DNA from: Acidobacteriota bacterium
Lineage (GTDB): Bacteria > Acidobacteriota > Terriglobia > Terriglobales > Acidobacteriaceae
Direction of reading: 5' to 3'
Assembly (NCBI GenBank): GCA_021792795.1
Contig: JAJYUB010000035.1
Coordinates: 1 to 36,050, forward strand
Length of the DNA: 36,050 nucleotides
Made by a program: the position numbers and the translations under genes. Under the pieces are notes generated by a model. It did no database searches. It saw only the letters and a list, made by a program, of their open reading frames with translations, and was not told where the DNA came from. Below, piece by piece: positions 15,767 to 22,652 of this stretch (the stretch's first letter is position 1; the number at the start of each line of letters is the position of its first letter).

Positions 15767-15925
15767 ATGACATACACATGGGTTCTCTTGAATTTTTACG
15801 CCAGTCTGGTGCTTGGCGCAATCGCGCGTGTCATCCCTCGCGCGCAGAGCAAGATCGAAAACCCCATCTATAGGAACGGCGACCAGGTATCGCCGCCATC
15901 TACGACCGCTGGCAGACGTCGGTGA
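15767..15925 (+). CDS. Small (52-residue) putative membrane protein between the two riboswitches
   Basis: ATG 15767 follows an AGGAG ribosome binding site (15753-15757) at nine bases and opens a 52-codon frame. It encodes MTYTWVLLNFYASLVLGAIA followed by a basic, polar tail ending in TTAGRRR. One membrane helix is predicted at about residues 4-24. The stop lies 20 bases before the second aptamer. Its ribosome binding site is complementary to the 3' strand of the first aptamer, so if real it is the direct target of that riboswitch. The LGAIAR stretch is faintly like the LGSIAR start of CrcB; a decayed channel gene is possible. A frame shift near codon 40 would give another ending (AIYDRWQTSVKA), so a broken gene is a second possibility. 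Confidence 0.45.
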   Translation: MTYTWVLLNFYASLVLGAIARVIPRAQSKIENPIYRNGDQVSPPSTTAGRRR

Positions 15926-15945
15926 AGGCATAGCAAATCGCAGTA

Positions 15946-16017
15946 GGTGTTGGAGTCCACCGCAAACCGCTCAACTGGGCAGATGACTCCTCGAAGCTTC
16001 AAATACTTGGAGGAGTC
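15946..16017 (+). ncRNA. Fluoride riboswitch, second copy, with Shine-Dalgarno-sequestering platform
   Basis: A second aptamer: hairpin GGTG/CACC (15946-15949, 15958-15961) with GGAGTC (15952-15957) inside; linker GCAAACC; short stem GCTC/GGGC (15969-15972, 15977-15980); then AGATGACTCCTC. GACTCC (15985-15990) pairs with GGAGTC to close the aptamer. The same strand, GACTCCTC (15985-15992), is the exact reverse complement of GAGGAGTC (16010-16017), which contains the ribosome binding site touching ATG 16018. AAG/CTT (15994-15996, 16006-16008) extends the alternative stem. The two pairings exclude each other. With fluoride the aptamer holds GACTCC and the site is free; without it the site is masked. 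Confidence 0.9.
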
Positions 16018-18111
16018 ATGCCCGAACCCATACCCGATCTCACCATGAACCGACACCCCGGGGAGTTAAATGATCCCCAGCAGAGACATCTCAGAGTCAC
16101 TTGCCAATATATCGACAAGCTTCTGAGCGACGTTGAACACGTTCTTCATGCGGCGACGTCTCCATCTCCATTCCCCCGCTACGTCGTGGACATCACACCC
16201 GCGCAGACCCGCGCGATTGAGGACCACATCCGCCGCCTGCGTTCGCAACTGCTGCGTACGCTGGCCTGGCAGCACATGAGACCAAACTCGCCGGAAATTC
16301 CAGCGACACGCGCGGTGATGACAGACCTGGCTTTTGTCGACATCGCGGTCGAGGAACTAAAACCCGGTTACATGCGTGGCTATGGCGCCGTCCCGGAGGA
16401 TGCGGCAAGCGAACTCAATGGAGTGGTCTACGAGCTTCGCTCCCTGGTCGCAGGCATGGAACGCTATGTCCGCCAGGAGTTGGGTACCAACCTGGAGGCA
16501 CGCCTCCGGAAACTGGAGGAAACCGGGTGCGATGTGGACCTGTTGCGGCTCATGGAGCAGATTGTCACTCGTCAAGGCTTGGTGGAATTCCGATCGCGCA
16601 TCGATTCGCTTGTGTCGAGGCTGGAGGACAACGATTTGGAAGTGGCCCTGTTCGGTCGAGTCGGCAGCGGCAAATCTTCTCTGCTGAATGCGCTGCTCGG
16701 CACGGATGTTCTTCCCGTCGGCATCAACCCCATCACGGCGGTGCCCACCAAATTGCGCTACGGGACATCCTTGCGAGCGACGGTGACCTATGGCGACGGC
16801 AGAAATGAGATCGTCAAGGTCGAGGACCTACCGGGCCTGGTCACGGAAAAAGAGAACCCCGGCAATCTGAGAAATGTCGTGCGAGTGGTGGTTGAGGTCC
16901 CTTCGCCACGCCTCCGGCACGGCATCGTGCTGGTGGATACGCCGGGACTTGGCTCCCTGGCGAGGCGGGGTGGAGCGGAAACTCTGGCCTATCTTCCCAC
17001 ATGCGACCTTGCGCTGCTCTTGATCGATGCATGGGCAACGTTCAACGACGAAGACATCGGAACTCTGCGCCTGCTGTATGAAGCGGGAATCCCCGCCATC
17101 GTTCTACTCAGCAAGGCAGACCTGCTCGCGGAAGGAGATCTGCACCAGGTTGTCGGCTACATTCAGAAACAGATGCAACACGAGTTGGGCCTGGAAATGA
17201 ACGTCCACCCTGTCAGCTCGCTTTCGGGCCATTCCATCCTGCTCGATTATTTCTTTGAGCGGGAGTTGCTTCCCCGATTCGACCAGGCACGCAGTCTCCG
17301 GAACGGCTCGGTCGCAAGAAAGATTGGGACCTTGCGCGACTCGGTGATTGCGGCGCTGGAGACGAACCTCGACCGCAAAAAACGAGGAGGGCACAATCTT
17401 CCAACCGATGCGCAGGGTCTGGAGGAGCGATTGCGCCATCTGACCGGCATGATTGGGGAGCAGCGCACCACTCTCAACGATGCCTTTCTCAAACTCGCGG
17501 AGTCGCCGGAGGCGGTCCTGAGCCAGGTAGCGGATACCGCGCTGCGATGGATGCGAACTCATTCCAAGGCCCGCGTCACTTCCTTCCAACTCTCAGAATG
17601 GATCCACGATGCTGTTCGGCAAGACCTGGAGCGATCCATTGGAAGTGTCGGCTGGGTAAGTCGGCGCGCCATCGACACATTGCTGAGCGTGGCGCAGGAG
17701 ATGGGGCGGACCGACGTGCCTGCCCAGGATGACCTGGAGATTCTCTTGCGCGATATGCCTCGCTTTGAGCTGGCGGCGCTACCGAAGGACATCGACACAA
17801 GCCATTGGATGTTTCTGGGAGATAGCCTGGTCCGCGCCAAAATCAGAAACAGCCTGCGGCAAAGTATCGGCGAATTGCTGCAACAGGAACTTCACCTGTA
17901 CGGTCGCGCGCTGTCGCAGTGGAACCAGCAGTTCGCCAGCAAGATGGAGTTCCTGGTAAGTTCCTACGCCGACGCCTATCGCGTCCAGTTGCACAGGACC
18001 GCGGGGACTGCGAAAGACGCGATCGATGCGCCGCAACTGGAAGACGACCTGGCTCGCCTGAAGAACTGGGGAGTGGATAAGATTTCAAATGAAATGCGAA
18101 CACATGGATAG
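16018..18111 (+). CDS. Dynamin-like large GTPase, fluoride-riboswitch controlled
   Basis: A 697-residue protein with an N-terminal helical region (about 20-205), a central dynamin/Era-type GTPase domain (about 205-420) and a long helical C-terminal part. G motifs: P-loop GRVGSGKS (213-220), switch Thr in NPITAVPTK (Thr240), DTPG (307-310), SKAD in place of NKxD (365-368), and VSSLSG (399-404). No obvious transmembrane helix is present; membrane contact, if any, would be through the helical stalk as in bacterial dynamin-like proteins. ATG 16018 directly follows GGAGGAG (16009-16015), which the second fluoride riboswitch can mask. crcB starts seven bases after its stop. The context implies a role in surviving fluoride, perhaps membrane maintenance or channel assembly; this is inference. 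I know of no described fluoride-linked GTPase of this kind. Confidence 0.85.
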   Translation: MPEPIPDLTMNRHPGELNDPQQRHLRVTCQYIDKLLSDVEHVLHAATSPSPFPRYVVDITPAQTRAIEDHIRRLRSQLLRTLAWQHMRPNSPEIPATRAVMTDLAFVDIAVEELKPGYMRGYGAVPEDAASELNGVVYELRSLVAGMERYVRQELGTNLEARLRKLEETGCDVDLLRLMEQIVTRQGLVEFRSRIDSLVSRLEDNDLEVALFGRVGSGKSSLLNALLGTDVLPVGINPITAVPTKLRYGTSLRATVTYGDGRNEIVKVEDLPGLVTEKENPGNLRNVVRVVVEVPSPRLRHGIVLVDTPGLGSLARRGGAETLAYLPTCDLALLLIDAWATFNDEDIGTLRLLYEAGIPAIVLLSKADLLAEGDLHQVVGYIQKQMQHELGLEMNVHPVSSLSGHSILLDYFFERELLPRFDQARSLRNGSVARKIGTLRDSVIAALETNLDRKKRGGHNLPTDAQGLEERLRHLTGMIGEQRTTLNDAFLKLAESPEAVLSQVADTALRWMRTHSKARVTSFQLSEWIHDAVRQDLERSIGSVGWVSRRAIDTLLSVAQEMGRTDVPAQDDLEILLRDMPRFELAALPKDIDTSHWMFLGDSLVRAKIRNSLRQSIGELLQQELHLYGRALSQWNQQFASKMEFLVSSYADAYRVQLHRTAGTAKDAIDAPQLEDDLARLKNWGVDKISNEMRTHG

Positions 18112-18117
18112 GGAGGC

Positions 18118-18501
18118 ATGAGTTTGTCGAAATATATGTATATTGCGGTGGGCGGGGCGCTGGGCTCCATTGCTAGATTTTGGGTTGGTTCCGCGGTCGC
18201 CAGCCGTCTGGGTACAAAGTTCCCTTACGGGACGTTTGTCATCAACATCACGGCCTGTGTGGTCCTTGGCTTCTCGCTGACGTTTCTGGCCAAGCGGACA
18301 GGCCTGAATCCTGCGTGGAGATTTCTGGCGCCTGTCGGCTTTGTCGGCGCTTACAGCACGTTTTCGACGTATGAGTGGGAGACCCTTTCCACGCTGCGGA
18401 GCGGCGCCTTCTCCATGGCCGCACTCTATGCATTCAGCAGCCTTTTCCTTGGACTTGCGGCCATATGGTGCGGCGCTCTCATCGCAGAGATGATCTCATG
18501 A
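18118..18501 (+). CDS. crcB: Fluoride ion channel/exporter (Fluc)
   Basis: Small four-helix membrane protein that forms an antiparallel dimeric fluoride channel and exports F-. The 127 residues show AVGGALGSIARFW (Arg20), PYGTFVINITACVVLG (Asn43) and the central GFVGAYSTFSTYEWET. The first Phe of the Phe box is present (Phe82); the second position is Tyr85 in place of the usual Phe. Only one crcB gene is here, so a homodimer is expected. GGGAGG lies only one base before ATG 18118 but seven before the in-frame TTG 18124, so the true start may be the TTG. It sits six bases after the GTPase gene and is part of the riboswitch-controlled operon. Confidence 0.94.
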   Translation: MSLSKYMYIAVGGALGSIARFWVGSAVASRLGTKFPYGTFVINITACVVLGFSLTFLAKRTGLNPAWRFLAPVGFVGAYSTFSTYEWETLSTLRSGAFSMAALYAFSSLFLGLAAIWCGALIAEMIS

Positions 18502-18623
18502 GGACCCACAAACAACTCGCCATTCATCAATCGGCCCTGGCGACGAAAGCGATACTTTGACTCTCGCACGGGATAAAATTGCGGCGGAAAGTTCCGATCG
18601 TTCTTGCCACCCGGATTGACGCC

Positions 18624-18761
18624 ATGATCGAGAACTATCGTCGGCGGTTGGCGCAGGAGTTGTTGCAACTCAGCCAAGAACCGGAAACGGACAGGGCTGG
18701 CTGGGGATCGCTCGGACGAACTGCCGGGTTTCTCGTCGCCCAGCGCGGGTTACGCAGGTAA
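18624..18761 (+). CDS. Possible 45-residue ORF between crcB and the DUF190 genes
   Basis: The only open frame filling the 270-base gap after crcB. From ATG 18624 it encodes MIENYRRRLAQELLQLSQEP and a further 25 residues ending in LVAQRGLRR; an in-frame TTG at 18579 would give 60 residues. Its stop overlaps the AAAGGAGG ribosome binding site of the next gene, as expected for coupled genes. It lacks its own Shine-Dalgarno and has no recognisable family. I found no third fluoride aptamer in this gap. Confidence 0.25.
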   Translation: MIENYRRRLAQELLQLSQEPETDRAGWGSLGRTAGFLVAQRGLRR

Positions 18762-18771
18762 AGGAGGATTC

Positions 18772-19494
18772 ATGTTGCATGCAGGCAAGGCAGTCAAGGT
18801 CTCGATCTATCTGAGCGAGGGATCGACACATCACGGGGTTTCAACCTATTCCAGTATTCTGGACTTTCTTTTCTATCGGGGAGTTTCCGGCGCAACCGTG
18901 CTGAAGGGTGTAGCCGGGTTTGGCGCGGACCATCACATCCATTCCGCGAGTTTCGTCGAAATTTCGGACCACTTGCCGCTGAAGATTGAATTTATCGAAT
19001 CGCGGGAAAAGGTGGATGAGCTTCTTGGGAAACTGAAGAAAATGGCTGGTACCGGCATGATCGAAGTGCAAGAGACTACGGTGGCCAAGCCGGCCCAGGC
19101 TTCGAAGCGGAAGAGTCCCGCGCTCCCAGCGCACATGAAGATCGAAGGCAGAGCCAGGCTGATGCGCATCTACATCGGTGAATCCGACCGGTGGAAAGAT
19201 AAGCCACTTTACAAGGCACTCGTTGAAGCAATGCGGGCCAACGACATTGCCGGCGTCACCGTCTATCGCGGCATTCTTGGCTACGGCGCGCACAGGCGGG
19301 TCCACAAGAACAAGCCCCTGCACCTGTCCCGCGATTGCTCGATCATGCTCTCGGTGATCGATACGGAAGAGAAGCTGCAATCCTTTCTGCCGATAGTCGA
19401 ACAAATGGTCCAGGAAGGATTGGTCGTTTTGTCGGACGTAGACATCATTAAGTACTCCTATCGCGCGCTGGATACGAATCAAGACGCGGTATGA
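18772..19494 (+). CDS. Tandem two-domain DUF190 protein
   Basis: DUF190 (PF02641) proteins are small alpha/beta proteins with a PII/ferredoxin-like fold, frequently encoded beside crcB; their molecular role is not established. Here two copies are fused in 240 residues. Domain 1 (about 7-103) has KVSIYLSEGSTHHGVSTYSS, VSGATVLKGVAGFGADHHIH and the closing ISDHLPLKIEFIES segment. Domain 2 (about 126-230) has RARLMRIYIGESDRWKDKPL, IAGVTVYRGILGYGAHRRVH and DCSIMLSVIDTEEKL. They are joined by a Lys/Ala-rich linker. Domain 1 replaces the usual D(K/R)W.GKPL stretch with STHHGVSTYS, so the two copies have diverged. An excellent AAAGGAGG precedes ATG 18772. The stop overlaps the start of the next DUF190 gene. 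Confidence 0.9.
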   Translation: MLHAGKAVKVSIYLSEGSTHHGVSTYSSILDFLFYRGVSGATVLKGVAGFGADHHIHSASFVEISDHLPLKIEFIESREKVDELLGKLKKMAGTGMIEVQETTVAKPAQASKRKSPALPAHMKIEGRARLMRIYIGESDRWKDKPLYKALVEAMRANDIAGVTVYRGILGYGAHRRVHKNKPLHLSRDCSIMLSVIDTEEKLQSFLPIVEQMVQEGLVVLSDVDIIKYSYRALDTNQDAV

Positions 19495-19892
19495 GCGGAG
19501 AGATGACCATGAAAGAACAGTTCCAAGCGCGTATGTTGCGGATACATTTTGGTGAAGATGACAAGTGGCAGGGCAAGCCCTTGCAGGAGGCGATTTTCGC
19601 CAAATGTATGGAACTGGGAATGGCCGGCGCTACCGTGTATCGAGGAATTGAAGGGTATGGGGCCAGCACCAGGATCCATCGTGCCAGTCATTGGACGTTT
19701 TCAAAAGACGCACCGGTCATGGTGAGCATCATCGACACCGAGGAGCAGATTGCCAAGCTCATTCCGCATCTGGATGCAATGGTCGAGGAAGGCCTGATCG
19801 CGACCTCCCGAGTCGATGTGATCCGGTATTCACGAAATCAAGCAACACGCCGTAGAAAGCAGAATGCGATTTTCACGGGGGCACAAGAATAA
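19491..19892 (+). CDS. DUF190 protein, third domain of the locus
   Basis: Single-domain DUF190 protein of 133 residues: RMLRIHFGEDDKWQGKPLQE, MAGATVYRGIEGYGASTRIH, PVMVSIIDTEEQI and a C-terminal VDVIRYSRNQATRRRKQN tail rich in basic residues. It is closest to domain 2 of the preceding gene, with which it shares the intact KW.(D/G)KPL stretch. ATG 19491 overlaps the preceding stop (ATGA). ATG 19509, with GGAGAG six bases before it, is an equally good start and would remove six residues. It is the last recognisable gene of the fluoride operon. Confidence 0.88.
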   Translation: MSGEMTMKEQFQARMLRIHFGEDDKWQGKPLQEAIFAKCMELGMAGATVYRGIEGYGASTRIHRASHWTFSKDAPVMVSIIDTEEQIAKLIPHLDAMVEEGLIATSRVDVIRYSRNQATRRRKQNAIFTGAQE

Positions 19893-20347
19893 AGTCCCCG
19901 ATTGAAAAGAACGGCGGCTTGCGCCCGGGCCGTGAGACGCTGAAACGTTCGATCGATTTGCTGACAAATATTGCTGGGCATCGCCAGACGCGTCATTTGA
20001 GTGCATCGCTTGCAGGCTTTTCGAGCAAGCTTTCGACGAATTGCTTCAATCTGGCCATGTTGGGCCAAATGGACCGCAATTTTGAAGACGAAATTGCTCC
20101 CTGGAAGCGAAAACTGCTGAAGCAGATATGGTAAAAGCAACCTTCGCGCAGTGGTGGGGATTCTCCAAGCGGCTGCTTGTGGACAGGGCTATCTCTTGGG
20201 AACAGGCAAGCGTAGACCAGAAACAAAGGGTCCAGAGTGTCTTTTTTTTCCAGACGGTCTAAAATACCGCCCGAAAAATGGATTTCGAGCCGTGACAACG
20301 AGTGTCTTTTCAGTTAGATGGAAAATTTCTTGAGTGGAAAATGCGTA
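19893..20347. other. 455-base spacer without a recognisable gene
   Basis: Between the fluoride operon and tRNA-Arg. A frame of about 70 codons (19919-20134) has no ATG start, no ribosome binding site and no family motif. A run of eight T at 20242-20249 follows GGGTCCAGAGTGTC without a convincing stem, so a terminator is only possible. I see no repeat, riboswitch or attachment site. Confidence 0.5.
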
Positions 20348-20424
20348 TGGTGCGCCCCGAGGGATTCGAACCCCCGGCCTTCTGGTTCGTAGCCAGACGC
20401 TCTATCCAACTGAGCTAGGGGCGC
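20348..20424 (-). tRNA. tRNA-Arg (ACG)
   Basis: Minus-strand cloverleaf of 77 bases. Acceptor GCGCCCC pairs with GGGGCGC, with discriminator A and encoded CCA. The D-arm is AGCTCAGTTGGATAGAGC. Anticodon stem TCTGG/CCAGA surrounds loop CTACGAA with anticodon ACG, and the T-loop is GTTCGAATC. The A at the wobble position implies deamination to inosine by TadA. Confidence 0.97.
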
Positions 20425-20604
20425 ACAAGAAACGGATGTGCGTGCTTCGGTGAAAAGCAGCAGTTTCTAACTTATCAGGAGCCGTGTTTCGGCGCAAATT
20501 TTTTGCGTGGAAGACAGCCGGTGAGTTTGGGGGAATGCCTATGAGTGGGGTGTAATGGAGGCATACGCTTGTGGTCTATTGTTGCGCTATCAGGACAGGA
20601 ATGG

Positions 20605-21396
20605 ATGATGACTTACGTCGCTGGAGACGAACCCACCAAGCTCACCGCAGGAAGTTCTATGGCAACTGGACGCAAGCGGCGCGACGTACTGGAACTTGGC
20701 GCGGGGTATGGATTGGTTCTGCTGGTGATCTGGACGCCTCGCCCGCTACAAACGGTTCTTTTTTACGTGGCCGTCGCCGCACTGGCGGCGATCTTCTGGA
20801 GGTCATTCAAGAGCTGGTCGGCGATGGGCCTGCGTACGGCGAATTTCCTTCGTTCCCTCTGGGTGATGGGCGTGGCCATGATACTGGCCACAGTCGCTGT
20901 GTTTCTTGCCATTCGACTCCACACCTTGCACGTGCCGGATGGCCTTGTGCTTTTCCTCAAGACCTATTGGGGTTACGCCCTTTGGTCTTTTGTGCAACAG
21001 ATTCTGCTGCTCGACTTTTTCCTGCTGCGCCTGCTTCGTTTGCTACCCGGGAGAAAATCCGCAGTGGCAGCGACGGCGGGAATCTTCGCCTTGGCGCATC
21101 TGCCGAACCCGATACTGACGCCGCTGACCCTTCTCTGGGGCCTGGCAGCGTGCCTGGTTTTTCTTCGTTACCGCAACCTCTATCCTTTGGCCATGGCGCA
21201 CGCCATTTTCGGCATCTGCATCGCCATTACGGTGCCCGGGCCGGCCAGCCATAACATGCGGGTTGGCCTGGGATATCTGCAGTATCGGCCGTCTCGAAAT
21301 CGTCAACGCAGCCAAATTGACCAAATCGTGTCCACGCAGGCGTGGGTGATCGCGGAGGCCCCAACCCGGCGCTGCTGGCGCCATGCGCGGCCGTAG
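20605..21396 (+). CDS. CPBP-family membrane protein with altered catalytic motif
   Basis: Multi-pass membrane protein of 263 residues in the CPBP (CAAX protease and bacteriocin-processing) superfamily. The conserved core is present: WSFVQQILLLDFFLLRLLRL (about 128-147), FALAHLPNPILTPLTLLWGL with its His165, and YPLAMAHAIFG with His199. However, the Glu-Glu of motif 1 is replaced by Gln-Gln (131-132). Peptidase activity is therefore doubtful unless this subgroup uses other residues. ATG 20605 has AGGA four bases before it, and ATG 20608 is equally good. The last 27 or so residues after YLQYRPS look like read-through: they are basic, of low similarity to a CPBP tail, and lie opposite the 3' end of the convergent gene. 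Confidence 0.75.
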   Translation: MMTYVAGDEPTKLTAGSSMATGRKRRDVLELGAGYGLVLLVIWTPRPLQTVLFYVAVAALAAIFWRSFKSWSAMGLRTANFLRSLWVMGVAMILATVAVFLAIRLHTLHVPDGLVLFLKTYWGYALWSFVQQILLLDFFLLRLLRLLPGRKSAVAATAGIFALAHLPNPILTPLTLLWGLAACLVFLRYRNLYPLAMAHAIFGICIAITVPGPASHNMRVGLGYLQYRPSRNRQRSQIDQIVSTQAWVIAEAPTRRCWRHARP

Positions 21397-22178
21397 AAGA
21401 TTCCCGCCAACGCGGCCAGCAACACATACCGCCAGTTGAAATGAACGGCGCGCTTGTTAAAATGCGCCAACCCAAATAGTGCTGCCGTCAAAAACAGTGA
21501 TGGATAACGACCGATGCGCCGCTCCAGCAGGTTCTGTAGCCATCCGCGAAAGAAAAGCTCCTCCGGAACGGCAATGAAGAAAAAGGTGAAGAGAACCGCT
21601 CCCGGCAACCGAGGCAGCCATGGCGCCGATGGATGCAGATGCAGAAAACCCAGGCCCAGTCCAAGCGAAATCGCGATCGGCGTGTAGAAGGCCAGTTCCC
21701 GCAACCCGATGCCGAGATCGCGCAGGCGCAGGCGTAGATTGAATCCAACGTTCTCCAGTCGCCGTACCACAAGGAATCCCCAGATGCCGGCATCGAGAAG
21801 AAGAATCTTGTTGAAGACGGTAAGATGGGCCGGCCAAGCATGCTCAAACCAGCGAAGATCGATAGCCAAACCAAGGACCGCGAGGACCAGAAAGTCGCAC
21901 CAGTTGCCGTGCCGAGCGGGATCGCTGCGCGTTGCCTGCCACATCAGCGTGGAAATGGCGACTGGCAGCAGCGCATATAAGGCCAGCCATTCCCATCGGA
22001 AGGTCCCTGTGGAAAGCGCGACCAGCAGATAGGGCACACACAAGACCGATGGCACAAGGAGCCGCGCGCTCGTCGGGAGTGCTTCCGTTGCGCAGGCAAG
22101 CTGGGTCGCGAAAAACGCTGCCGTCAAAAACGGTATTAGCGTGAAAAGGGCCGCCATCGCAATTGCGGGACTGATCAT
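21303..22178 (-). CDS. CPBP-family intramembrane glutamic endopeptidase
   Basis: Integral membrane protease of 291 residues with the full CPBP signature. Motif 1 is VPEELFFRG (Glu206, Glu207, Arg211), motif 2 FGLAHF (His239), and motif 3 ASAITHACVDTIW (His279). About eight hydrophobic segments precede or contain these. Substrates of bacterial CPBP proteases vary (prenylated proteins, bacteriocin precursors, signalling proteins) and cannot be told from sequence. It is convergent with the preceding CPBP-like gene and overlaps its 3' end by 94 bases. No ribosome binding site of good quality precedes ATG 22178. Confidence 0.85.
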   Translation of the reverse strand: MISPAIAMAALFTLIPFLTAAFFATQLACATEALPTSARLLVPSVLCVPYLLVALSTGTFRWEWLALYALLPVAISTLMWQATRSDPARHGNWCDFLVLAVLGLAIDLRWFEHAWPAHLTVFNKILLLDAGIWGFLVVRRLENVGFNLRLRLRDLGIGLRELAFYTPIAISLGLGLGFLHLHPSAPWLPRLPGAVLFTFFFIAVPEELFFRGWLQNLLERRIGRYPSLFLTAALFGLAHFNKRAVHFNWRYVLLAALAGIFYGRAWRQQRRVGASAITHACVDTIWSIWLR

Positions 22179-22299
22179 TGGCAGGTACCAGTCTAGCGTC
22201 CCTCCGCATCATCCCAGCAAGTACCGGGCCGAGATTTCAGCGACAGTGTAACTTGCATCGATTGGGCGAACGGCTCGCTACACAGAGGCGGCAATACGA

Positions 22300-22575
22300 T
22301 CAGGCGGCGGGGTTCTTGTTTGCGTCCGGCGCGGGCGGCGGAGAGGGAGCGAATAGGGAGATTTGTTCCGTGACAGAAAGCCCGGCGCGGCGCAGTAACT
22401 GAAAGACGACGGCATTGCTGAGGCGGGTGGCATCGTATTCCACCAGAACAGTCCGGTCTGACTGGTTCAGGCGCACGCGACGAATGCCGTAGACATCGTA
22501 AAGGTCCGCCACGGCGCGCATGGTGTCTTCGGTCGGATGCTGGGCATAGCGAAACTGAACGTCCATGGTCGTCAT
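22300..22575 (-). CDS. Small HMA-like (ferredoxin-fold) protein without metal-binding cysteines
   Basis: A 91-residue protein whose segments alternate strand-helix-strand-strand-helix-strand: VQFRYAQH, EDTMRAVADLYDVYG, IRRVRLNQSD, RTVLVEYDATR, LSNAVVFQLLRRAG, LSVTEQISLF. This is the pattern of heavy-metal-associated domains, but the CxxC is missing. The C-terminus is a Pro/Ala-rich tail. ATG 22575 is preceded by TGGAAT; ATG 22566 is a possible alternative. It lies 77 bases downstream of the TlpA-like gene on the same strand, so they may be co-transcribed. Function unknown. Confidence 0.6.
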   Translation of the reverse strand: MTTMDVQFRYAQHPTEDTMRAVADLYDVYGIRRVRLNQSDRTVLVEYDATRLSNAVVFQLLRRAGLSVTEQISLFAPSPPPAPDANKNPAA

Positions 22576-22652
22576 GATTCCATCATAAATGGCCGAGCGA
22601 ATTCAGGCGGTTGAGAAGCCGCGCGGTTCCCTAGGTTTCGCCGTGGCATGCA

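Noticed and set aside
18502-18771. A third fluoride riboswitch before the DUF190 genes
   Set aside because: The GATGACTCC strand and the GGTG/CACC hairpin are absent.
19919-20134. 71-codon open frame after the DUF190 genes
   Set aside because: Starts at TTG, has no ribosome binding site and no recognisable domain.
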